Assembly: GCA_040219295.1 (NCBI GenBank)
Contig: JAVJST010000005.1
Coordinates: forward strand, 992,001 to 1,056,000
From: JAVJST01 sp040219295
GTDB taxonomy: Bacteria; Pseudomonadota; Alphaproteobacteria; Rhodospirillales; Casp-alpha2
Reading direction: 5' to 3'
DNA length: 64,000 bases
The notes under the pieces are model-generated. The model made no database searches and was not told the DNA's origin. It worked only from the letters and a program-made list of their open reading frames with translations. This document shows positions 26,480 through 34,402 of the stretch, in pieces (position 1 is the stretch's first letter; the number at the start of each line of letters is the position of its first letter). The translations under genes were made by a program, and so were the position numbers.

Positions 26480-28870
26480 CTCGGTCCGGGAATCCAAAGG
26501 CTGTCGTTCTGTTGGCAAGTCGAAGTAAAACACCGAGCCGCCCGCCGGCGGGCAGAAGAAACCTATCGAACCGCCATGCTCTTCGACAATGCTGCGGCAG
26601 ATGTTAAGGCCGAGGCCGGTGCCGCCCTTGGCCCTTGAATCTGACGAATCGGCCTGCGCGAAGCGGCCGAATATGCGTGAATGGAAAGTCTCGTCGATAC
26701 CTGGACCGGAGTCCGCGACCGCGATGCGGACCTTGCCATTGAGTTGCTCGGCGGAAAGACGGACTTCGGAACCGTCGGGTGAGAACTTGGCGGCATTCGA
26801 GATCAGATTTGTCAGCACCTGGATAAACCGCCGTTCGTCCGCGCAGACCGACAGATGCTCTTGCGCCGGCGCATAGATTAGATCGACCCCGTGCTGTTCC
26901 GCATAGGATCTGTTCTCTTCAATCGCAGTTCGTATCAGTGCGTCGACCCCAAGTGTCTCAAAGTTCAGGTTCAGATTGCCAGTCAGAGCCTTCTGGATAT
27001 CCAAGAGGTCATTGACTAGTGCCAGCAATCGTTCCGCGTTACGTTTCGCGATTGCGACAACGCCTGCAGGTTCCTCGGGTAACTCGCCTAAGGCTCCGCT
27101 CTCAAGCAGGGTCAGAGATCCGTTAAGCGAGGTCAGTGGCGTGCGAAGCTCGTGATTGATCGTCGACACGAACTCGTCCTTGCTGGCCTGCAGTCTTTTT
27201 CTCTCGGAAATATCGGTTTCTATAGCGATAAAACCCTCGATCTCTCCAACGCCGTTGGTCACCGGATTGCCGATGATCTCGACCCAGTATGACGCACCTG
27301 ATTTGTGGTAGTTCAGAATCTCCACCTTGAACGCACGTTGATCGCGCACTGCATCGCGGATCGTCGAAACCGTTTCCGTGGACGTATCCGGGCCCTGCAG
27401 CAAGTCGCCAGGTTTGTAGCCGACCAATTCTGCCGAATCATACCCCGTGATTCGTTCGAAAGCTTCGTTCACCCATTCGGTCAATCCGTTCACGTCGGTT
27501 ATGATGACGCCGGTTGTCGTCTGGCTCGCGACCATCGACATGCGGCGAAGTTCCCGCGTTCTGTCCTCGACCTGGTCCTCGAGACCTGCCCGCATCTGGT
27601 CGAGTTGATTGAACGCCTCTCGCAGTTTCTCTGTTGTAACTCTCAGACCATTGGAGAGTTCATCGAACTCTGCAATCTGACTTTGGGGAAAACTCGATGG
27701 TAACGGCTCATCACTCTTGACCTTGTCCACGATCGCAGAGCTGAGATCGCCGAGGATGCGGACCGGCCTCACCAAAAAGCGACTAGCGAAGTATGCCGCC
27801 ACAACAGCAGCTATCATCAGGATTGCCGTGATTCCCAGCAAACGACCGCCATGCGAATCGAGCTTCTGGACGACCGGGGCGGCGTCATACTCGATGACCA
27901 ACTTCAACTCATCGCCGTTGATTGTGATCGGGTAGTTCTTGAAGTACCGGCTTCGGCGATACCTGAGCATGGTCGCCGATTCTTCGTCTGGTTGCCAAAG
28001 ATTCAGATCGCCGCTAACTGGCACGACAATGCCATCCAATGACGTGCTGCGCAGATCGAAGGACTGGGCGACGGCCCTGTTCTTCATATCAAACAGGCCA
28101 AACTTGGTGCCCTTCAAGCCCGACTCGATCAGATCAAAGTATTCCTCGGCGATGATAAGTTCTCGGTCGCCAAGAGCATTTTCTGACTTCGAGTGATACG
28201 CAATCTCCGCTTTTATCCAACGGGCGTTGGTATCGAGCAGTCGCTCGACGAATGCCTCCTCTTGTTCTCGCAGTGAGTTACTGTCGAGGATGATCGGCAA
28301 TGTGCCGGTCAGGATCGTAAGCAACAGAACGAGATTGAAGACAATCCCGGCAAGTCTTGTACGGCTCCTGTCCGCAAGAGGGATGAGGTTTGGCAGCTTG
28401 AGGCTCACGATGGTTAACAGGATCGCCGCAACAACCGAATTGAAGATACCGTTCACTGGTTGTTTGACAGCGATCAAGGTGGCGGCAGCCGGTGCCATGC
28501 CGAGTTGTCCCCAATAGAGCACAAAGGCCATTGGCGCGCCGATTACGCACCAAAACGCCAAATCGGCGATCGGCATGTGGTGCCCGCGTCTTATCAGCAA
28601 ACCGACGACAAGCGCCTCAAGCGTGAATATAAGGCAAGCGTAGGGGTGGCCCCAAAGGATGATCGTATAAGAGCTGCCGATCGCAGCGATCAGCACACCG
28701 GGCCAGATGCCAAGGAGACGCAAAGCGATCAAGGCGAAGATCGAGCCAAATATGAAGCTGACGGAGAAGAACAAGGGCAAGTGGATCGCGTTGCCGGCTA
28801 CGGCGGCGGTCGCGAGCACGCCGAGCAACAGTATCCTTCTGAAACCGTTTACAGTTTTTTCGTGATCCAA
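26456..28870 (-). CDS. PAS-containing membrane sensor histidine kinase
   Basis: The protein has 804 residues from a TTG start with AAGGAG eight bases upstream; an in-frame stop lies just before. The order is: about five or six membrane segments (residues 12-190), an extracytoplasmic region (about 205-340), another membrane segment ('LLGITAILMIAAVVAAYFAS'), a HAMP-like linker, a PAS domain (about 445-560), HisKA with 'FVSTINHELRTPLTSL', and HATPase with 'NLISNAAKFSPDGSEV' and 'GGTGLGLNICRSIVEEH'. The PAS domain is LOV-like in sequence but has Gly where the photoactive Cys would be. No response regulator is adjacent. Codon use is less GC-biased than in the neighbours. Confidence 0.9.
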   Translation of the reverse strand: MDHEKTVNGFRRILLLGVLATAAVAGNAIHLPLFFSVSFIFGSIFALIALRLLGIWPGVLIAAIGSSYTIILWGHPYACLIFTLEALVVGLLIRRGHHMPIADLAFWCVIGAPMAFVLYWGQLGMAPAAATLIAVKQPVNGIFNSVVAAILLTIVSLKLPNLIPLADRSRTRLAGIVFNLVLLLTILTGTLPIILDSNSLREQEEAFVERLLDTNARWIKAEIAYHSKSENALGDRELIIAEEYFDLIESGLKGTKFGLFDMKNRAVAQSFDLRSTSLDGIVVPVSGDLNLWQPDEESATMLRYRRSRYFKNYPITINGDELKLVIEYDAAPVVQKLDSHGGRLLGITAILMIAAVVAAYFASRFLVRPVRILGDLSSAIVDKVKSDEPLPSSFPQSQIAEFDELSNGLRVTTEKLREAFNQLDQMRAGLEDQVEDRTRELRRMSMVASQTTTGVIITDVNGLTEWVNEAFERITGYDSAELVGYKPGDLLQGPDTSTETVSTIRDAVRDQRAFKVEILNYHKSGASYWVEIIGNPVTNGVGEIEGFIAIETDISERKRLQASKDEFVSTINHELRTPLTSLNGSLTLLESGALGELPEEPAGVVAIAKRNAERLLALVNDLLDIQKALTGNLNLNFETLGVDALIRTAIEENRSYAEQHGVDLIYAPAQEHLSVCADERRFIQVLTNLISNAAKFSPDGSEVRLSAEQLNGKVRIAVADSGPGIDETFHSRIFGRFAQADSSDSRAKGGTGLGLNICRSIVEEHGGSIGFFCPPAGGSVFYFDLPTERQPLDSRTESAHELIA

Positions 28871-29005
28871 AACTCACGCTCCTTCGGGAAATCTTCTGCC
28901 AGGCTTTCGCCCGTTTTCGACGGCCGGCCGATACTTTATCGCCAACCTTAAGGCAAAATGACCGGGAAAATCTTCGACGTTCTTTCCGATCAAGAGTTCC
29001 GGCCG

Positions 29006-29395
29006 TCAGCGTCGTCCGTAGCGCTCTTCGTCGCCCTCGAGGCGTTCCGTGGCGTCCGCAAGTTTGCGAACCAGATCATCGACGACAAGCTTCATCATCG
29101 GATCGAGGTCGACCAAACGCCGAAGAAACTCGGTTCCAGGAATCTTGACCAGAAGGGTCGGTTCCGTGGTCACTGCCGTCGCCCGATGGACCCGGCCCTC
29201 GATCAGGGCGAGCTCGCCGATGACCTCGCCCTTGCGAAGTGTCGTACGGGTGTGTGGCGTCGCCGTGTTCATGTTAACCCGGATAGCGACGGCGCCCTCG
29301 CGGATGACGTAGACGGCATCGGCGCGGTCGCCTTCCTCGAAGATCGTCTTGTTGGCGTCGAGCCGAATGCGTTCGAAAACGGTTTCCCCAGACAT
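29006..29395 (-). CDS. Stand-alone cyclic-nucleotide-binding domain protein
   Basis: The protein has 129 residues. Nearly all of it is one cNMP-binding domain: 'IFEEGDRADAVYVIREGAVA', 'LRKGEVIGELALIEGRVHRA' and 'LVKIPGTEFLRRLVDLDP'. There is no DNA-binding or membrane part. The cassette arginine is kept ('HRATAV'), so a cyclic nucleotide or related ligand is possible. Such short proteins are probably regulatory partners. It is transcribed toward the sensor kinase with a gap of about 135 bases. Confidence 0.85.
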   Translation of the reverse strand: MSGETVFERIRLDANKTIFEEGDRADAVYVIREGAVAIRVNMNTATPHTRTTLRKGEVIGELALIEGRVHRATAVTTEPTLLVKIPGTEFLRRLVDLDPMMKLVVDDLVRKLADATERLEGDEERYGRR

Positions 29396-29496
29396 GGCGT
29401 CCTGACCCGCGGGTTTACGTTGCCTCGCATATTAACTGCATGGCGAGTCAACGGGAAAGCAGGGTATTGATGGTAACAGCCAGTCCGGGTCTGGAA

Positions 29497-29847
29497 TCAG
29501 AGTGGGTAGTCGCCGCGCTTCCTGAGGGCCAGTTTCGGCAGATCGCGCAGGGCGAATTCCTCGACGTCCGCGAGCGACGGGTCGCCTTCCAAGCAGTACC
29601 AGCCGATGTAGTACGACCGAGTCGCGTGGACATTGCGGAAACTCGCCGTCTCGTAGTTGCCTCCGAAGATCATGCAGCCCGCCGTGCCGTAACGGAACAG
29701 GCCGTATGGCCCCTTTCGCGACGAGTTGCGGAGGAGGTGGGCGCGCTGGAACTCGATGCCGTTGAGGATCAAGGCGGTCATGTCGTCCCAGTCTTCGATG
29801 TCACGCACCACATCGCGCTCGTCGACGCGGTCGAAGCCGCCGCCCAA
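29497..29847 (-). CDS. Hypothetical protein of unknown family
   Basis: The frame gives up to 116 residues from a TTG at 29847, just after an in-frame TAA. Internal GTG codons near 29811 or the ATG at 29781 (MTALILNGIEFQRAH) are possible real starts. The sequence includes 'RKGPYGLFRYGTAGCMIFGG' and 'ATRSYYIGWYCLEGDPSLAD' and looks like a folded protein rather than a shadow. I recognise no family. It may be a small gene or the tail of a broken one; a perfect palindrome lies just upstream. Confidence 0.5.
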   Translation of the reverse strand: MGGGFDRVDERDVVRDIEDWDDMTALILNGIEFQRAHLLRNSSRKGPYGLFRYGTAGCMIFGGNYETASFRNVHATRSYYIGWYCLEGDPSLADVEEFALRDLPKLALRKRGDYPL

Positions 29848-29857
29848 CGAGCGGACT

Positions 29858-29870
29858 TAGACAATGTCTA
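29858..29870. repeat. 13-base palindrome TAGACA-A-TGTCTA
   Basis: TAGACA (29858-29863) and TGTCTA (29865-29870) form a perfect inverted repeat around one A. It lies about 10 bases upstream of the longest possible start of the hypothetical gene. It could be an operator for a dimeric regulator; this is inference. Confidence 0.4.
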
Positions 29871-29989
29871 GCAGCAACACGGTTACCGCGAGCTTGAGAT
29901 TGTGCGTGCTCAGCGGGAGCAGGGTGACCTGAACCCGGCGCAAGACGGCTAGCTGGTGTTCTAGGACCGACGCGAACGAGGACTATCAA

Positions 29990-30472
29990 CTAGCCATTGA
30001 GCAGCCAAACCTTGGCTTGCTCGATGTCGTCAAACCCGCGAACGCGACCGTCTGTGATCATCTCGAGCGCGGATGAAGCGGAGCCGAAAACGTCGAACTC
30101 GGGCGGAGCGCCCTGGTACTGTGGCAGTACCACCGCCTCCCGCTGCATCCCGGCGGCGACAACTCTCGGGAAGACATGGTTCGCCAGCCAGTCGTCGGAA
30201 TGAAAGAACCCGCTGTTGAGGTGGCGGAGGTCGGCGAGCCACAATCGGTAACCGCCGGTCTCGAAGCGCTCAATGATGAACTCGATGACGGCACGGAATT
30301 CCTGATCGGTATCGAAACCGCCCAGCCAGGTGTCGCTGATCAGTTCGTACTCCGGACTGTGCCCGACGATCGCGTAGGGGATTCCGATGTTCGACCGGAA
30401 GACCCTCAGGTCCTCGACGGCGAAGGCAGCCTTGATATCGTCTTTCGTCTGCACCATCAACACATCCGCCAC
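29990..30472 (-). CDS. STAS/SpoIIAA-like domain protein
   Basis: The protein has 160 residues with a GTG start at 30472; an internal ATG at 30457 is an alternative. The pattern 'GGYRLWLADLRHLNSGFFHS', 'WLANHVFPRVVAAGMQREAV' and a final 'IEQAKVWLLNG' matches the SpoIIAA-like/STAS family seen as short stand-alone proteins. The family's function is poorly known; STAS folds usually take part in regulation by protein contact. It diverges from the chemoreceptor-binding-protein fusion gene, so the two may be functionally linked. Confidence 0.65.
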   Translation of the reverse strand: MADVLMVQTKDDIKAAFAVEDLRVFRSNIGIPYAIVGHSPEYELISDTWLGGFDTDQEFRAVIEFIIERFETGGYRLWLADLRHLNSGFFHSDDWLANHVFPRVVAAGMQREAVVLPQYQGAPPEFDVFGSASSALEMITDGRVRGFDDIEQAKVWLLNG

Positions 30473-30706
30473 CGAATTGGTCGTCAGATTCGCCGTCCCC
30501 GTTTCCGATGCGAAAATGGCAAGTGCTGCCGTTAGAAACTGCCGTTGTCCCCGAGCCGGTCAAACCATTCCGCGACGGTAAGTCTATTATTGCGTAGAAA
30601 GGTTGATCAGACGCTCTGTTTTTGATTACGTATTATTCCGTACTATAGAGCGGCCCCGTCGCGACCCCATCGGGACAGCGAACAACCACAGCCTGCGGGA
30701 GACGGC

Positions 30707-32428
30707 ATGCACGACGATACCGAGGATCATCCACTACGGCGCGAGCCCGTCGACGAGACGCCGACGCATGCCGACGAGATCGCAACGCACATATCCCGGA
30801 TAGTCGGGTCGGCGGAAACCGCGTGCGAGCTACAGGGATACATCCTGTCGGAAATCAGCACGCGCGCGCGTCGCCTGCAGGATGGCCTCGACCGGACCGA
30901 CGAGATGGTCTCCAGCAGCGCCGCGACCGCTGAACGTGTCAAGGATCAGGCACGCCAGCAGATCGAAGGCGTGATGAAGGACGTTCGGGCGTCACTTGAT
31001 CAGATGTCGGAGAGCCTGTCGCGCAAGGCCGAGGACACGAGCAAGGTCCTGAAGACGATCGCCGACCTCGGCAAGGGGACGAAACTGCTAGCGCTGAACG
31101 CGACGATCGAAGCCAGCCGCGCCGGGGAACGGGGGGCCGGGTTCGCCGTCGTTGCGAAGGAAGTTCAATCGCTGTCGGCAACGACCATGAGCAGCGTTGG
31201 TGAGGCCGAGAGGATGATCGATCTCACGGAGGCGACGGCGGACCTGCATAGGATCACGACATCTGCCGGGGAAGGGCTTGCCGAGATCGAGGAAACAATC
31301 CGCGAGGCGCTCGAGAACTTGCAACGGTTGTTCGAAGACATCGCGCAGCAGCAGCAGTCCGTTGCCGAGAACACCCAGTTGATTTTCGAGATGCTGGAGA
31401 ACAGCGACCAGATCAGGGCCCGTGTTTCGTCCAAGATCGGCTGGGCGCGCAGCGATCTCATCAACGTCGCGGACATCTTCAGAGCGGATTCGCCGCAACG
31501 GCAGCGGCAGCTTGCCGATTACGTGAACACGACGGCAATCTGGCACGACCGGGCCGAGGACATGCTCGACCGCATCATGCGCCAGGGCCGGATTCGCGTC
31601 GGCGTGGAGCCGAGTTTCGTCGGGCTGTCGTTTCGCGAGGGCGGTAGAGGCGAGCTGAAGGGGCTCGACGTCGACTACATCCGCGCCTTCGGCAACTGGC
31701 TCGGCGTCAAGGTCGAGCTCGTCGAGTATCCCTGGGACACGCTGACCGAACTGCTGTACGCCGGACCCGAACGCGGACAGCCGCCGGTCGATCTGGTCTG
31801 GAGCGCCTTGCCGCCGGACAGCGTCTACGCGGGCGTCGCCTTCTCGGAGACTTACACGTATCTGCACTTCGTGCTTTGCCGTCGCGCCGGCGACGCGGAG
31901 ATTACCTCTATCAGGTCACTCGAGAACAGGGTTCTCGGCATCATCAACGACCCCGGTGCGTTTACCGTGCTCGAGCAGGCCGGGCTCCGGTGGTCCGACG
32001 ATCAGCCGGCGGCGGGTGACACGATTCGACTCGCCAACCTGGTGCCCTACAGCGACCAGTCGAGGATACACGATTGCCTTGCCGACGGCGCCGTCGACGC
32101 TTTTGCTGTCGACCTGCCGATCTACTACTGGGCCTGCAACGACCCCAGGAGCCCGTGGCACGGCAAGATCGAGATCCTGCCGGGCAATCTTGCGGATGAT
32201 CCCTACTACTACGCGGTCGCCATCAAGGCGCAGCCCGACGCCTACCGGCTGCTGGCCAAGGTCAACGAGTTCATCGCCTGGTTCCTGCAGACGCCTGAAC
32301 GCCAGAAGATCGAGCAGGCCTGGCAGGGTGCGCCGGTTGAGGGTTCGATCAGCTTCCGCGACGAACCGGGCGACATCCCCGGCGAGGACGAACTCAGGCG
32401 GTTATGGGAAAGCGCCGCCGGCGTCTGA
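30707..32428 (+). CDS. Soluble chemoreceptor signalling domain fused to a type-3 solute-binding domain
   Basis: The protein has 573 residues with no signal peptide and no membrane segment. Residues about 20-280 are coiled coil with a methyl-accepting signalling tip ('GTKLLALNATIEASRAGERG' then 'AGFAVVAKEVQSLS'). Residues about 293-545 are a SBP_bac_3 domain, beginning 'GRIRVGVEPSFVGLSFREG' and including 'LKGLDVDYIRAFGNWLGVKV' and 'DDPYYYAVAIKAQPDAYRLL'. The order, signalling first and ligand domain last, is the reverse of an ordinary receptor, and both parts seem cytoplasmic. It would report an internal small ligand, perhaps an amino acid, to a CheA-type array; this is inference. A possible promoter (TTGATT, 16 bases, TATAGA) ends near 30649. 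It converges with the Cys-rich gene. Confidence 0.88.
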   Translation: MHDDTEDHPLRREPVDETPTHADEIATHISRIVGSAETACELQGYILSEISTRARRLQDGLDRTDEMVSSSAATAERVKDQARQQIEGVMKDVRASLDQMSESLSRKAEDTSKVLKTIADLGKGTKLLALNATIEASRAGERGAGFAVVAKEVQSLSATTMSSVGEAERMIDLTEATADLHRITTSAGEGLAEIEETIREALENLQRLFEDIAQQQQSVAENTQLIFEMLENSDQIRARVSSKIGWARSDLINVADIFRADSPQRQRQLADYVNTTAIWHDRAEDMLDRIMRQGRIRVGVEPSFVGLSFREGGRGELKGLDVDYIRAFGNWLGVKVELVEYPWDTLTELLYAGPERGQPPVDLVWSALPPDSVYAGVAFSETYTYLHFVLCRRAGDAEITSIRSLENRVLGIINDPGAFTVLEQAGLRWSDDQPAAGDTIRLANLVPYSDQSRIHDCLADGAVDAFAVDLPIYYWACNDPRSPWHGKIEILPGNLADDPYYYAVAIKAQPDAYRLLAKVNEFIAWFLQTPERQKIEQAWQGAPVEGSISFRDEPGDIPGEDELRRLWESAAGV

Positions 32429-32431
32429 GCG

Positions 32432-32737
32432 CTAACTGCAGGTCATCAGCGCGCCCTTGCATTCCTTGCGGCAGGCATTGTTGTCGCCGCACGCCTTCTT
32501 GCAGTCCTTGAAGACGGCCATGCAGTCCTGCTGCTGGCCGCCTTCCATCGGTACGTTGGCACAGCGCAGCTTGCAGGTGTCGTACTCGTCCTCGCCTTCC
32601 TGTTTGATGCACTGGGTCATGCATTGCAGCAGACCCTGCTGGGCAATCTGCACGTTCCCGGCGGACGCGGGCGTGCTGGGCGCCCGGGCGGCAACCAGCC
32701 CGAGGCCGACGATCACGACGAGCGCGAGTTTCCTCAT
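32432..32737 (-). CDS. Small exported cysteine-rich protein
   Basis: The protein has 101 residues from the ATG at 32737. A signal peptide (MRKLALVVIVGLGLVAA...) is followed by a short mature domain with ten cysteines, mostly in pairs spaced by three residues ('CMTQC', 'CKLRC', 'CKKAC', 'CRKEC'). This suggests a helical disulfide-bonded or metal-binding periplasmic protein. I do not recognise the family. Only three bases separate its stop from the convergent fusion gene. Confidence 0.75.
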   Translation of the reverse strand: MRKLALVVIVGLGLVAARAPSTPASAGNVQIAQQGLLQCMTQCIKQEGEDEYDTCKLRCANVPMEGGQQQDCMAVFKDCKKACGDNNACRKECKGALMTCS

Positions 32738-32830
32738 GACGGTATCATAACGCCCGCGACCGACGGTGCGAGTCATCAATTGTTAACCATGCGGAGTCAC
32801 GCTGTCGGCCGGCTTTCAGGAACCGGGCCC

Positions 32831-34240
32831 ATGCAACGTCATTCGAAGTATCTCACCGCCGCCTTCGCGGCCGCCATTGCGTTGCCGATACCGGCGGCGG
32901 GGCAGGAGACGACGTTCACGGTCGCGCCGCCGAAACCCCCGATCGTGGGCAATGGGCCGACCGTAGAGGTGTCGCGGCGCGACTGCCGGCGCATCGTCAG
33001 CCACCAGCCCGCCGCCGACGTCGCCTACGTGCCGGGTTCGAGCGTAAGGGGTGAAACGGTGACGCCGGCCGACGGCGGCGATCTGTCCGGTACCGGCGCG
33101 GCATCGGCCTTCAAGGTCCCGGAGGTCTTCGAGTTCAGCATCACCCGCGATCTCAACGCGCTTGACCAGGCGCGCGACGATGCGGCGGCGGCGCAGGCGG
33201 CGGCCAATGCCGCGGCGATGGCGCAGGAAGCGTCCGACTCGGCGGCGACGTCGGCAAGCGACGCTGCCGACCTGGCCGAGCAGACCGCGGCCTTCGTCGC
33301 CATTCAGGATGCCGCGCAGGCGGTCGAGGACCTGACCACCGAGCGAAACGCCCTGCAGGCGTTGATCGACGCCGAGCCTGACGGCTCGATCCCGAGCGTC
33401 GCGGCCGATCTCGCCGACCTCAACACCGCGCTCACTTCGGCGCAGTCCTCATTGACCGCCGCACAGACGGCCTACGGCGCGGCGAATTACACGACGGCGG
33501 TGGAGAACTCGACGTCGGCCGTTACCACGGTGACCGATGCCGGTATCACGACGTTGGCCGACAGCGTCTCGAACACCGCATCGAGTTCGGCGACCAGCGC
33601 GGCCGCGAGCAGCACGTCTTCGGCCGATGCCGCCGATGCGTCGGCGTCGAGCGCGACAAAGGCGAGTTCATCCACGAGCGCCGCCTCCAGCGCGGATGCA
33701 TCGGCCGCCAACGTCGCCGTGGTCACGGCCCAGGAAGCGGTAAAAGGGGCCGAAGAAATCTACGACAACGCGGTCACGGCACTGCTTGCCGACCCGACCA
33801 ACGCGACGCTGAAGACCGCGGCCGAGAATGCGGAGAATGCGCTCAACAATGCCGAGACATTCCTCGGCACGGCGCAGAGCGCGGCGGCGAGCGGCGATGC
33901 GGCGGCGGCGATTTCCGCGGCTGAGGACGCGGTGGAGGCGGCGACCGACGTGGGTTATGCCGAAGATGCCGACGCCACGGCGCTCAGGACATCGGCATCC
34001 AGCCTCGATACCGCGACCGACACCACGGCGGAACTGGCCACGGAGTCGGCGGCGGCCAATACGGAGACCGAGGAGGTCTTCGAGGATGCGGCCAAGAGCC
34101 CGAACATGAGCGTGTCGCTCGGTACCGTTCGTTTCAACATCAAGACCGGCGAACTGCTGCTAGACGGTAAGCCGATGACGCCGGGCCAGTCTGCCGAAAT
34201 CGCCGAGCGCTGCCGCGAGATCATGGGGCAGTACTACTAG
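32831..34240 (+). CDS. Exported Ala/Ser/Thr-rich coiled-coil protein
   Basis: The protein has 469 residues from the ATG at 32831, which has AGGAA eight bases upstream. A signal peptide ends near 'PIPAAGQE'. Residues 45-100 include 'CRRIVSHQPAADVAYVPGSS'. Residues about 110-420 are a low-complexity run of Ala, Ser, Thr, Asp and Glu likely to form long helices. The last 45 residues ('GTVRFNIKTGELLLDGKPMT') look like a small folded domain. From memory, the two ends resemble parts of one short alphaproteobacterial exported family, here parted by a large helical insert; that needs a search. Codons are extremely GC-rich. Confidence 0.75.
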   Translation: MQRHSKYLTAAFAAAIALPIPAAGQETTFTVAPPKPPIVGNGPTVEVSRRDCRRIVSHQPAADVAYVPGSSVRGETVTPADGGDLSGTGAASAFKVPEVFEFSITRDLNALDQARDDAAAAQAAANAAAMAQEASDSAATSASDAADLAEQTAAFVAIQDAAQAVEDLTTERNALQALIDAEPDGSIPSVAADLADLNTALTSAQSSLTAAQTAYGAANYTTAVENSTSAVTTVTDAGITTLADSVSNTASSSATSAAASSTSSADAADASASSATKASSSTSAASSADASAANVAVVTAQEAVKGAEEIYDNAVTALLADPTNATLKTAAENAENALNNAETFLGTAQSAAASGDAAAAISAAEDAVEAATDVGYAEDADATALRTSASSLDTATDTTAELATESAAANTETEEVFEDAAKSPNMSVSLGTVRFNIKTGELLLDGKPMTPGQSAEIAERCREIMGQYY

Positions 34241-34342
34241 CCCGCAGCCGCTCCGCCGTGGCGTCCGGGCGTACTCAGAAAAATTTTCCGGAAGATTGCA
34301 TCACCGCTTGCAACGCGGGCGAGCCTTCCTTAAGTTGCGTTT

Positions 34343-34361
34343 GCTAATGATAATCATTCTC
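34343..34361 (+). promoter_or_regulatory. Fur box
   Basis: The 19 bases at 34343-34361 match the Fur consensus GATAATGATAATCATTATC at 17 of 19 positions, by direct comparison. The site lies 42 bases before the DUF4856 gene start and downstream of the coiled-coil gene. It predicts repression of the following genes when iron is plentiful, fitting the iron-binding protein and permease downstream. Confidence 0.85.
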
Positions 34362-34402
34362 AACTAAAACCACCACTGACTTCCTAGGGGACAGAGATTT
34401 CC

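Noticed and set aside
33200..33960. CRISPR-like or tandem DNA repeat in the Ala-rich gene
   Set aside because: The repetition is at codon level (GCG, GCC, AGC) without fixed units or spacers, so it is low-complexity coding sequence.
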